Notes: generated from the sequence alone by a model not told the origin. Shown: positions 47,106 through 58,137, counted from the first letter of the stretch. The stretch: DNA of 64,000 bases from Adenophora triphylla var. japonica (GCA_022495995.1 JAFEMH010003642.1:124001-188000), one strand, 5' to 3'. Program-made: numbers and translations.

Positions 47106-47488
47106 CATCCTTTTCAGTTCCTCCGAAGAAACTGCCAATCTGCGTCTCTTTTGGCTCTTCCGCAGTTCCCAAGTTCACACTTGTCAAAATCTCTTCGGCA
47201 GCTTGGGCTCGATTTTCCTCTTTCCGAACAACCTGCTTAAAGATTTTTGTTCCTTTTTTTTTTGTTTATTTAATGTGTCTGCTTCTTTATCTAATGAATC
47301 ATTATTAAAAAAAAAATTATTATTAATTTATCATTAGTTAAAGTGGCAATCAGGGGATACTCAGAAAAGTTCGTCATTTCATTAGGAACGAAAGGAAGTA
47401 CAGCGTTTGCTACAGACTCGTAGTCTTCAGGCGTAAGGCCGCCGGACGACTCTAGAGACTCGAACTAGACAATGAGAGACTCGGAGGA
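47106..47488 (-). other. Deletion scar: integrase joined to the PR-RT linker
   Basis: Left of about 47105 the sequence matches outer element position about 60745. Right of about 47118 it matches about 63205 and on (GCCAATCTG(C/T)GTCTCTTT). About 2.46 kb of the outer sequence is therefore missing. A short direct repeat AGGATTTTGT sits at the junction. Confidence 0.85.
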
Positions 47489-48900
47489 CTACACAAAGGG
47501 ATGGGGGACCAATCCAAGTTTGGTGATCATTTCCTCCTTGGTCGCGGACGGGCCTGAGAGAGTTTCCCAATTCTTTAACGGCATTGCTGTCAGTGACCTC
47601 CCGACTCGGGAATGACATTGTCTCTGTGCTCCTTCCTCAAGCATTGCTATCATTTCTTTGACTGAGCCGAAATCAATCAGGTCTGGTACCTGAACTTGTT
47701 CTTTGAACAACTGCTGCATAACCAGACCATCCCAATCGTCTGAAGGGAATTCTGCGGCTTTGGCTTTTGGCACTATCAGTTCAAACTCAGGCTTCGGACC
47801 TTCCTGGGCAATCGGAGTTGTGGTAGTAAGCTTCTCGAACTTTTCCACTAGGCTTGGCACGCCTTTAAAAGTGTACTCGCTTTCGATGGTAGTGGTAGCC
47901 CCAGGTATCTTGGGTAGATCCAGAAACATTCTACGGACCGGGTTAGCTTTGGCTCTCCTGAACTTGTTGAGGCTATCTTGTAGCTTCAGCCACCCTTCTG
48001 TAGGAGTGGGCCCTGTGATGTTACCCGGTTGTGTGGGACCCTTTACGAAGTAGTCAGCCAAATTAGGACTGAAAGGGAGAGATTTAGGGCTGTTGACCGG
48101 GACCCTTCCTGTGATAGCTTCTTTCCCTTGTAGAGCAAATTCTTTTTCTTTCGCGGTGTCCACTGAGGTGGCCTCATATCCTAGGCCGTGGCGAGTTTTC
48201 TGTCCTTTCACCTCGATGAGTTTGTGAGTTCCTTGTTGGTGCTTTCCCAGACCGAGGCCAGGTAGATAGCTCATCTTTCTCATCATTTTCAAGACCGGAG
48301 GGATTTTATCCCGGGTGATTGTCAGATCTACGTTGCAAACTTGGGCCTTAGGAGGCTCGACCGTGAAGCCTGTTAGCATGAGACCTTCCTCATCATGTTT
48401 GATTTCCAGAATAGGTATTCCACCTGTATCCGTGCCCTCCAAGGTGACTAAATCCCGTAAATGGTTGTCAGGTCTCCATTCGAGACGAATTTCACACACT
48501 GGTGGAGGCTTGAGGCGACCCCCTTGACCTGATGCAGCCAAGGTCTTCCCAATAAGGCATTAAAAGTGATCGGGATGTCAATAACCTGGAATTCCACATG
48601 TATCAATTTCTGGCCAAACCAGAGGTCCAAAGTAGCAACTCCAAGGACTGCTCGGGATGTCGAGTCGTAAGCTTTGACTGTGAGGGAGGAAGGTTTCAAG
48701 TCTGTGGACTTGATGTCAAGCAAGCTCATGATCTTTGCGGAAGAATATTCATTCCGAACCCATTGTCAACCAGGACCCGAGGGAGGCGTCGTTCATCCAA
48801 TTGGACTGTGATGAAGAGAGGCTCGTTATGATCGACCCCGAATTGAGGGAGGTCGAGGTCAGTGAAAGTGATTATATTTCCGTAGTGGATGTTCCCAATC
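47489..48900 (-). pseudogene. Nested element protease and G-patch-like linker region
   Basis: The protease active-site-like motif VLVDNG (about 48760) has DNG rather than DSG, as I recall for Tat proteases. After a frameshift comes FNALLGRPWLHQ (48729-48448). The ORF 48541-47489 continues with MMRKMSYLPGLGLGKHQQG and HGLGYEA, a glycine-patch-like RNA-binding motif, then a long linker towards RT. The RT that should follow is deleted. Confidence 0.75.
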
Positions 48901-48902
48901 AA

Positions 48903-51668
48903 CTACACCACTTCATCAGGAGTAGCATCAATAGGGACCAGCGTGCGAGCCAGGCTTTCTTCCAGCTTTAGCTTGTGGGGATACGATGAGGTAAGCAGGG
49001 ACCACAAGGAAATGTTGGCCTGTGTTTGCTTCAACTGAGTGAGCACGGGATCCTCCTTTTCGAGGTCAGGAGCTTCGGCTGTCTTAGCATAGGGGCGACG
49101 GTTCTCCCCGGGTGCTTGATCTGTGGCCTTCTTATCTGTTTTAGGATTCCCTTGGAAGATCTGCCCGGATCGGGTTAACAGGTTGACTTCCTCATCAGTC
49201 GCTTCTTGACTGGATTTCTTCAGTGCTGCTAAGGTCAATGGGGGAGCCCTTTTGGCTACCGGCCACTGGTTCTGGCGGAGTTTAGCAACGGTGAGGGGCT
49301 GAGTTTGAGCTGTACTAGCCCCTTCTTGGGAAGCTCTTATAATTGCTTCCCAAGTCACGAGGCTTGAGTGCGGGGTTGTGTTGTTGCCCCTTGGATGGCC
49401 CACAGAGCTAGGGCGTCCTCAGATTCATTCCCATAGCCTGCCTTGCTCATAGTTATCATACAACAAGAGTCGCTATTGTCGGGGCTCGGCGGCTTTTCGA
49501 TCTCATCCCCGGTATAGTGCAACCATTCTGGTTCCTTTCTGTAATACTCAGAGTTGGAGATGATTATAGCACTCTGTGTGGGAGGCGCATCCGGTATCAT
49601 GCTGGTTTCCAGGACTTCTCTGAGAGCTGACATACATTCGGGGAAGGTGACCTCTTCTTGGGTAACTCTAACAAGGAGTGTTACTTTATTCCGGGGTGGA
49701 TTTGATCTGACCATGGTTATTTTCTCATTTGGGCGGATGGGAGTTAGTTTCCCTCTTTCTATCAGATCCTCAACTATCAGCCTGGATCGGATGCCTGAAA
49801 ACCCTTTCCCCAAAGCATGGTAGGCAGTGTTGAACTCTAAGACATCCACGTGCTCAGACCCAGGAAACTTCATGGCCTTCATATCCTCGGTTTCATATTC
49901 GTCTTCCGAAGTGTCTTCGGTCTGATGGCTATCAGCCTCCATTTCATCGTACATCTTTTTTCTTTCACCCTTGTAAGTAGGGCAGCCACAAGTAAAGGAT
50001 AGGCAACGTTCCCCCTCGTAGTTTGATGTAGCAGCTCGATAGATCTGGGTCCAAATAAGGAGCACCCGGGGTCCACTGTCGGGCGCTGGAGCAATTAGGA
50101 AGGCGTCATGTGGATCCATAGGTATGAAAGCCACTGGGGAGACGTTTAGATCAATAACCCTTTTTAGTGATTGCAGGCACTCGCTGTGTTCAAGCGGCCC
50201 GGTTGTGGCCCTCACGGTTGTTATGCCATCCGTTCTTGGGAAAGAAGAAAAAGATCCGATGACGTTCAGGAAATTCCTCATCTTCTGGTCGTTGAAACCC
50301 TCCATTCTCGACCAGTGCTTCAATGAACCCTTTCCATTCACCGGTTAGGTTCTTATAAGGAACATTGCGTTCTAGGATTTTGGATGTGTACGGATCTGGG
50401 CGCGGGCTTTGTTGTTCCTCATCCTCTGAAGTATCCGGACACTGACCGCAGGTGCATCTTACGAGGTCCAGTTCTTGGGGACCCATCCCTATTGGCATTT
50501 GACTTGCATATTCCGGTGGTTCTTCATCGTCGCTTGCTGACAACCAACCATTGTGTCTGGCTTCCGTGGCATCATTTCCGGCATGATTGTTCCAGATTGA
50601 TTCCGGATCTGAGGCCTCAGTTGACTCTTCGCTCTCGTCATCATCATCGTCATCGCTGTCATCGGAATCATCTTCCCATACTACCGGGATTTCGGCTGAG
50701 AGGGAACGCCGATCAAACCCGTTAGGGGAATATGGGTGCGTGCAGCCGCAGAAATTGTCATATGCTCCCATTCCCGGAAGTGGTAGTTGTGACTCCGCTT
50801 CTCCTCCCAGAAACTGCGGGGGAAGAGTGAGAGGGGGTGGCACGTATTTGACTCCAGGCAGGATATAGAAGGAGTCCTCCTCTTCCGATTCTTTGCTGTT
50901 CTCGGGATCATATTCGGCCTCTCCCAAAGCCAACTTGCAGAAGTGTACTAGCTCCGCATGCTCCTCGGCCTCTTTCTTTGATAAGCCCCAAGACAGCGCT
51001 CGCCGGAAGCTTTCTTGTTCGATTCTTCTCGATTGTTCTAACCATCTTGTGTAAATGGTTTTCTCATGTTTTGACCGGAACAGCCCCAGTTCTTCGGTAT
51101 TGGCCTTCCCTTCATCCGAGAAATAGCGGGCCTCGTATTCTTGCAAGAAATCTCTGACATGAGACCAAGGTGGGCTGACTTGTTCACCATCCTCAAGGTT
51201 GATGGGGAATCCGAATTCGGGATCCTCGACAAGGTTGGCCATGGGTATTTGGGGACCTTCATTGGCATCTTCCTGGGCATGCGAAGGTTCTCCACATTCA
51301 ATCATATTCACCTGATTATGGTTCCTTGGCAGAGGATTTTTTACTGTATTAGGCCCCTCGAGGCCTTCCAACTTTCCTTGCTCTATCAGTCCCTGGATTG
51401 CCTTTTTCAGAGTAAAGCAGTTATCTGTTAGATGTCCATGGGCTTGATGAAAAGCGCAATACTTTGAAGTATCGATGGGAGCATTCGGATTCCTGGGTTG
51501 AAAATTCTCCAAAGGCCGCAGCAAGCCTTCTTTCACCAGTCCCCTAAAGATGTCGTTCAGAGGCATTCCGAAGTTTTCGAGGTTCATGACTCGTGGTGCA
51601 GGCTCATTTGGTTTTACGGGAGCAAAAGGAGTTGTGTTATTACATTCCTGTCCCGTGTAGTTAATCAT
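48903..51668 (-). pseudogene. Nested element gag C-terminus and long acidic gag-PR linker
   Basis: ORF 51668-50190 carries the finger-like CAFHQAHGHLTDNC, then a very acidic region with runs of Asp/Glu/Ser (about 50640-50690). The reading frame shifts to 50341-49355 and again to 49403-48903. Repeated CxC-type pairs occur (RCTCGQC, FTCGCP). The linker between gag and PR is about 1.5 kb, long for a Ty3/gypsy element. It is a pseudogene as it stands because two frame changes are needed. Confidence 0.75.
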
Positions 51669-53234
51669 CTATTTGCCTTTAGCGGGAGCAGGGCGGTGTT
51701 TGAAGGAGGAGCCCGATATACGTAGCGAGTGCGGCGGCCGGTTGCGATTGTAAGCCTTTTCAAATTTAGCTGCGGAGTTAACCATGGCCCGTAAGTCGAG
51801 TACGGGAAGTGGCGAGGGAGGCTCTCGGATGTGGTTTCGAGGCATGGCGGAAGATATCCAGTTGTTCCTCTTCAGAAGGAGGGATGGCCATTTCACTGAG
51901 TTTCAGATTCCACCGCTTGTAAAAGTCCCCAACATTCTCGTCGGGACGCTGCACTGTTGTCTGCAGATCGACTCTATTTGTTTCCCATTCCAAGTTAGCT
52001 TTGTACTTTTCTGTGAAGGCATTAGTAATCTGGTCCCATGTAGCCCTGGCCTCGGGTTTTAAGCGGAAGAACCATTTTAAGGCACTGGATTTCAAAGATA
52101 GACTGAAATAGTCAGCCAGCTGATTGGTACACCCTTTGGCCTTCATCGCCAAGGTATACGTGTCCAGGTGAGTTTTCGGGCATGCAGTACCATCAAAGAG
52201 GTCCAGATTTGGTATAACAAATTTGTGAGGCAGGGGAACGATGGAGTCCGGGTCCGTAGGCCGGGAGGCAGATTTCTTAGCAGTCAATTCAGCAATCTGT
52301 GCTTTCATTTCCTTGTGTTGCTCCATGAACCAGGCCAGGTTAAGGTCTTGTGGCGGAGCCGTGGCATTTGAACCGGAGAGGGGGGTTACCACTGGGGGTA
52401 GACTGGTGGATGGAATGGCCGGCCCAGGGATGTAGGTGAAAACATGTCCTTGGGCTGAGTTACCCTGGGAGCATGAGTAGGAGCTTGGGCAAAGGGATAG
52501 AACCTTGCGGCCTGCTGTTGATTTTCAACCGGCAAAGTGGGTGGAGGCAGTCTTGATGTAGCCGGATAGCTTGGATTTCCAGAGTGGGGCCCATAAGTAG
52601 GCTTAGGTGCGAGGCTGCTTGTCACGATTGTTGAATTGTATGGCCGGTGAGGCGATGGTGTATAACCGGAATGCTGCGGTCCGGTGATTCGATGAAACCG
52701 GGATGGAGGTTTGGTAACCCATCGAGCCCTGTGAGGAATGGGTTTGTGAAAAGTGGGAGGAGCGGTGAGCTAGCATCATTCGAAGAGGGGCTCCCGACGG
52801 CCGCTGAGGCATGCCGAACCGTTGCTGCGGCCCTCAACCGCTCTGCGAAGGCCCGGGTTGATCGGTTCCAAACTGTGGCGGGATCCCAATTAGCTGTGGC
52901 ATTCCAAGATAACCCCAACCATGAGAAGACATTCCGTACTGGCTTTGTCCCCACTGAGGAACTGCAAATTGATTTGTGCCGTCGGGCTGCATGGATCCAG
53001 TGAGTACGAAGTGGGGGCTGGCTGACCCGAAGATCGAGGAGCATGGGTTCTGGTAGTGGTACCATAGGAGGTGGGTGGTGGCATCCTGGAATAATCAGGG
53101 CGACTGAGAGTGGGATTGGCATCCTCTTCTTCTTCCACGGTGAAAGTGCCATCGGGGTTGAGGCTGGCGGCCAAACCATGGCTCTTAATAGCCTCTATAA
53201 GGCTATTCAGCTGTGCTTCATGTCGTAACCTCAT
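51669..53234 (-). pseudogene. Nested element gag N-terminal and capsid domain
   Basis: The Pro/Gln-rich N-terminal part (53234-52386, in three frame pieces) is followed by the gag capsid domain at 52392-51778: HLDTYTLAMKAKGCTNQLAD, FSLSLKSSALKWFFRL, NAFTEKYKANLEWET. A further frame change near 51830 leads into 51896-51669. Confidence 0.88.
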
Positions 53235-54791
53235 ACGTTACGCTACCGATTCCTTCTTTGCATTACGTGCGAGGGGTCCCGGGAGGCAGAGTGACGTTGT
53301 CCCCATCATTACCGGCTGATGCAGACATTCTGAAACCCGGAGTCGGAACAAACGGTGAAGCTGATGACGCGCTTGCTTCTTCCCAACTGATCAAACAGTG
53401 ACCCGGTGTCCGGAACCAACCTTTGTGAGGAGCTGCGGGGGAAAAGGCACGAGGGTTCAGATTTTTGAGAATTGAAGGAGGGTAGGTGTTTGGGCTTTGG
53501 GCTCATGCAACATGCAGTTATTTGTTCTTGTTTACTTAAAACATGTTTTATTAACCTAATCGGTTGGAAAAGATTGCTCTTCTTTTTCGCAAACTACTCT
53601 GGATCCTGGATCAGTGGGCCCCGTCACTACGTCTATAAGCCCCTCGTATTCCACCTGTATTTCGACCTCCCAGGGTGGACAGCCCCGGGCGAGGGTCCTA
53701 TAGGGCAAGCGGGTCCCACCGACCGAAAGAAAAACGATCCTAAATGTCTGGCGGGTAATCGAGTCTTAACGAGCATTCGATGTAAATTACGGACAAAGCT
53801 GACGTCAAAAGTCAAGATCATGTCCGAGGGCTCGACGAAAAGTCGGCATGATTTGGACTGATGAATGTCCACAATTGATCTTGACTTGTCGTCAATTAGG
53901 CCGTAATTAGGCATGGAATAATCATTAATCCTTGATGACTCAGTGTCATGCTGGGAGTCAGTGTATAATTTGTGCCTGTCAGAGTCAAAGTCAAAGTGCC
54001 AGTCAATATCTGGTCAAAGTCCATGACGGAAAACCGGCAGAACTTCGGCGATTAGGGTCCCGAAAGATATTGACTTGGTATGCCGACTAAGGCTTGAAAG
54101 GAAAGGTCTATACACAGACAGGGCATGACACAGACCAGACTAAAAACCAACCGGGTCTCGGACAAAGTGTGTCACGGACAAGTGCATGGTCGACACGAGG
54201 CTCCATGGGATGTTTGGGTAGTCCCGTGCTTGCACCGAGAGGCGTAATAAGACCAAACGGGCCGCGACAGGGATTTCCCGGGTTAGGGACGTAGTGTGCA
54301 GTGTAAGGTCACGTGCGCGTAGTGTGCAAGCAGTCTATCTTCTTTTTCTGAGTAAAATAGAAATTTTTCATGTGTCTTAAAAAGAATGATGCATGATTTT
54401 TTTTTGAAAATTTTATTTTTTTTTTGAAACTCCTTTTTTTTTGAAATTCTTTTTTTTTTCTTTGAAAATCCTTTTTTTTTTTTTTAAGTAAATGCACACA
54501 TAAGCACATAATTCAAAATTCAAGGCAACGGGTCCGATAGTCAAAATTTTGACTTTTCCGAGGCGGCCGAAACAACACGAAAATGTGAAAAATCAACACA
54601 CACCACAAATGATTTTAAATGCCGGGACGGAAGCTTGCCCTCAAAAGCTTTTTTTTTGAAAATAATGATACCGGTACGTGGGATTGTTAAACCACAATTT
54701 ATCCCCGACTCGTGTTAGAAGGCGATAACGGGAAGTTTAATGGTTTCCACCAATATACCAAATATCATTTTTTTTTTTAAATAAAGCTTAA
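53235..54791 (-). other. Nested element 5' leader
   Basis: Non-coding leader of about 1.5 kb. Poly-T stretches on the plus strand (54385-54485) read as A-rich in the element RNA. No Ogre-type ORF1 could be supported here. Confidence 0.65.
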
Positions 54792-54814
54792 ATTTTCCCC
54801 AGCGGAGTCGCCAC
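54792..54814 (-). other. Primer-binding site of the nested element
   Basis: The minus strand reads GTGGCGACTCCGCTGGGGA directly inside the 5' LTR end. This TGGCGACTCC...GGGGA type is usual in Tat/Ogre elements, where it pairs with a tRNA 3' end (Arg by my recollection). Confidence 0.7.
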
Positions 54815-56556
54815 TGTAACGATGTTGAGTTCCATTTTCCCGAAAGATTTTGTTTGTTTTTCTTTTCTTTAAAAATCAATCGAAAAAACACACGGAGTCG
54901 CCACGCCATTTTTATTTTGAGGGCCAAAACTTTGAAAAACGCCCGAGATCAGAGATTTGGGTTCGGAGGTCACGTTACACGCCGGGAAGAACGTTAGTGT
55001 TCACCCGGAATGCCTCGTAAAACGAGTCTTCCAAACATTTAAAATCATGTGTGTGTGTGTGTGTGTGTGTCTTTTGGCCAAAATAAGTTGAATATGAAAA
55101 GTAAAAATTGGGAACTCTTTATTAGACTTTGAACAAATCCCATGATTTTTGGTATGATTTTTGGGTTGAGTTTTGGTACTCAAAAGATTTTTGGAAGTTG
55201 AAAACCAATTCTGCCAGAATGAAAAAGGCAGTGGACACTTGATTTTGAAATGGACTTAAGGGCTTCAAAACTTCATAATCTGAGAAAACTCAGAGAATGA
55301 AAGTTGTTCCAGACACCTTAAATAAGATTTCTTGTGAAAGAATTTTCCATTTTGGAGATGATTTGAGGACCCAAAACCTTCTGGAAATCTCAGATATGAA
55401 ATCTGGACTTCCAGAGACTGAGGAACTGACCTTTAAAAGAGAATTTGAGAAAGGGAGTTTTACTCACGCAAAAAATAAAGTAAAAATATTTCTGGAAATC
55501 TCTGGATGTTGGCTACAAAAAGTGTTTTGTAGTCAACACCAAATTCCAAGTTTATCTGTGTCCAAAAAATTAGACCATGGACAGAGGTCTTAGAAAATTG
55601 CTACTGGACAGCAACTTTCTTAGGAAGAAAAACATGATTTTAAAGGGGGTTTGGCATCCATGCTTGTCCCCATTTCCTTAGGCTTTGATTAGTGATCACT
55701 TAACATTTTAGTGGTGAATCAACTATATCAAGCCATCCTTAGGGTACATTAGGACTAAGCACTTCATTTGCTTGGGAAGGGGAATTTTATCCTTTGAAAT
55801 CAAGATTTGATGTATGAAAATGATTTTTAGGGTTTTGAAAACATGTTTGCAAGTAAGTAGAAACACTTTGAAAGTAATGTTGATCCTTGTAGAAGATCAA
55901 CCATGGAGATGAACTTCCATGGTGATCTTCTTGGATCTAGGGCAAGAAGATGAACAAACTACATTTTGGAGTTTGAAAATACATGCATGGATGAGAGATT
56001 TAGGGTAAGAAGAGGGAGGTTATACCTATCTTATTTTGAGTTTGTGTTGAATGGATTCAAGTCTTGAATGTGTTTAGGGTTTGAATTTGAGAGTGAGTGG
56101 GGTGATTTGGGAAGATAATCAAGAAAAGAGTGACAATTCTAGTGAATTCTCACTATTTTCTCCCTATTTTCGCCAAGGTGCAGTTGTAAAATGTGTTCTT
56201 CCTCCTTTAATTCTGTGACTGAAGGGCTCAATTTATAGGCACTCTGAAATTACATTCCTGTCCGCGCGAATGGTCTTGAAGGCGTGCACTGTTCATTAAA
56301 TGCTGCTCCAGGCTTTGGACAGGAAGAATAAAATTCAAATTAAGCAACCAGAAAATGTTCCAGCCACTTCTATTTCGGGTTTTTGACCTTTTCTTTTGCT
56401 TTTTTGATTCTTTTCCATGGTTTATCTTAAAATGGCAATCCCTAATCTACCCCCACTTTGTTAGAAATGTTAGGAATTGTTAAAAATGTTAGAAATGTTA
56501 AAACTTTCGTTAATTTTCTAACGAAAATTCTAACAACTCAAATTGGAGCACTTACA
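54815..56556 (-). repeat. Nested element 5' LTR
   Basis: 1742 bp. Same ends as the 3' LTR, with a longer (GT)n tract (about 55048-55070). PBS-like CGGAGTCGCCAC is at 54893-54904, 90 bp from the identical 12-mer in the real primer-binding site (54803-54814). Confidence 0.95.
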
Positions 56557-57705
56557 GTAAGAAATGACCTTTTTGTTTTGAACATGCAGGTCTAGTTCTG
56601 TGAGGTGATTGGGTTCTTTCCTTAGAACCAACAGAGTGATCCGGCGATCTTCCCGGCCATGATTCACTGGAGGGGAGAGGCTAGAGATAAGTTCACATGG
56701 ACGACCCGAATTATTTTTGATTACAAGATGGTGAGGCCCGTCATCAACAGGGACGGTCACGAGGGGGTAGATTTCTATCCTTGGGGGAGGTACCCGGAGG
56801 CTTTGATAGGGGATGCCTTGGTGGTGACCAGGCAGAGGAGGTAGCTGACAGGGTTGACCTGTGATATCATTTACTTGGGGGATCGCTTCTCCGGGCAGCA
56901 TGGCCATGTCCCTCCTTTGGGAGCTATCACTCCTCATGACCCTCCACCGCTCATGCTGCAGCCCAAAAACTGGTCAGCGGATGAGATAGAGAGGTACTAG
57001 GCTGGTGTGGCGGCTGAAGAGTATTTTGACTTTGCTACCCCGTACTCCACCTTTGTGGAGGCGCGGTTGAGAACGCCGCAGAAGCTAGTGAAGATAGCCG
57101 TCACTCAGGGGTACGGGGAAGCAGAGCCGACTGATCCGCCTATGCCTCCTGCTCATCTCTCCTATGTGGTAAACGGGGTATCGAGGAGGTTCAAGGTGCC
57201 CATTCCTGACACCAGGGAGCCCAGTATACTCTGCCTACTGATAGCACTGTAAGTATCTCTAGGTTCCTTTCTCTTTTCGGATTTCTTTGCTTTCTGCGAT
57301 TTTGAACTTTTCTGAGATTTTCTAAGTTTTTCTTTTCTTTTCTCGCAGGTTCCTGCTCGTACCTATGATGGCTTGGTACGTCAGAACAGGGGCTGGAAGG
57401 AGGTGGCTCGGTCCCTTCTGAGAAAGCTGTCCTGCGCTTCCAGGGCTGGGGCAAATGTGCAGGAGCCCGTAAGCAAGAGGACGCACGTTGGGAGCACAGC
57501 CTCTACCTCGTCAGCCTCAGGATATCAGACCTCATCCACCAGCGCCGTGCCTCGGGGACATGGGCCTAATACGGACATCTTAGAGCAACTGGCGGAGTAT
57601 GAGCACGTGACCGTCAATCTGTCTGATGTGAGTGATGATGAAGATTTGATGAGGGATCCTGAGTTCTATGATCTAAGCAGCGATGACGATGAGTCGGAGG
57701 CTTAG

Positions 57706-58056
57706 GGTTCCTTAGGTTGAACTAGGAGAGGGAGAGAGACAAACAATGAACAATTTATGCACAATTTGTCATTTTTTCATTTTATTCGGGCGCCAAGGAG
57801 GCGAAGACAATGTAATGATCTTTTATTTGCTTTTCCTATCAATGCTTTATGTTTTTGCATATTACTTGGTCCTCGGGGCAGCTTTTTGCTCGGAAATGGG
57901 GCGGAAATTGATCCGAAATGGTTTGTGATGATATGTGATTGTATGAATGGTGTTTTGGATATGTTTTTATGCAGGTTTTGTTAAGAAAGTGGGGGTGAGA
58001 ATTCCACTTGGGCAGCAGCTTTGGCTGCTGCAGATTTTTTTTCTGTAGAAGCGAAT
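57706..58056 (+). other. Spacer between outer PMD and DUF7745-like genes with hairpin and T8
   Basis: AT-rich. Perfect hairpin GCAGCAGCTTTGGCTGCTGC at 58012-58031, followed by AGA and T8. No gene supported. Confidence 0.7.
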
Positions 58057-58137
58057 GAGGCCGTCCGGCCAGGTCCTGGGCAAAAGAAGCCGTACGGCTG
58101 TAACCCTTGTCTGAACTGGTTTTCTTCCAAATAAAAT
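58057..58137 (+). promoter_or_regulatory. Putative promoter of the outer DUF7745-like gene
   Basis: GAGGCCGTCCGGCC (58057) and GAAGCCGTACGGC (58086) are 29 bp apart, the second containing the perfect palindrome GCCGTACGGC. TATA-like aaataaaat follows at 58129-58137; ATG at 58236. Confidence 0.5.

Larger units (their letters stand above)
37021..56556 (-). mobile_element. Nested giant Tat (Ogre-like) element, 19.5 kb, both LTRs
   Basis: LTRs at 37021-38752 and 54815-56556 begin (minus strand) TGTAAGTGCTCC and end CATCGTTACA. Flanks are GAAAG (37016-37020) and GTAAG (56557-56561), a 5-bp target duplication with one mismatch. The primer-binding sequence TGGCGACTCCGCTGGGGA follows the 5' LTR directly. 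gag, PR, a G-patch-like region and the integrase C-terminus are on the minus strand; RT, both RNases H and the integrase N-terminus are deleted. Two plus-strand genes (PMD, DUF7745-like) lie between pol and the 3' LTR. Removing the element rejoins the third PMD intron of the outer element, which proves nesting. Confidence 0.95.
35550..57705 (+). pseudogene. Plant mobile domain (PMD) gene of the outer element, split by the nested element
   Basis: Antisense to the element's gag-pol. Exons by homology to the nested copy: 35550-35726, 36300-36965, 56590-about 57246, 57349-57705; all join in phase 0 except the last junction, which looks shifted by decay. The domain resembles the aminotransferase-like plant mobile domain (PF10536 type): EFWWDTTHNFHL, ITVTPADFTAITGL, LARAFLWLMLS, WGEAGLAEVYFSLDLYS. 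It ends in an acidic tail with a DVSDDEDLMRDPEFYDLSSD stretch. Nine in-frame stops: TGA 35643 and TAG at 36474, 36525, 36600, 36837, 56593, 56623, 56842, 56998. Intron 3 is interrupted by 19.5 kb. PMD proteins occur both as host nuclear proteins and as transposon passengers; this copy is dead. Confidence 0.85.

Noticed and set aside
50587..50868. Ser-rich plus-strand ORF
   Set aside because: Complement of the Asp/Glu-rich gag-PR linker; codon shadow.
53472..53861. Possible ORF1 or gene in the leader of the nested element
   Set aside because: No recognisable domain, wrong strand for an Ogre ORF1, and no counterpart available to test conservation.
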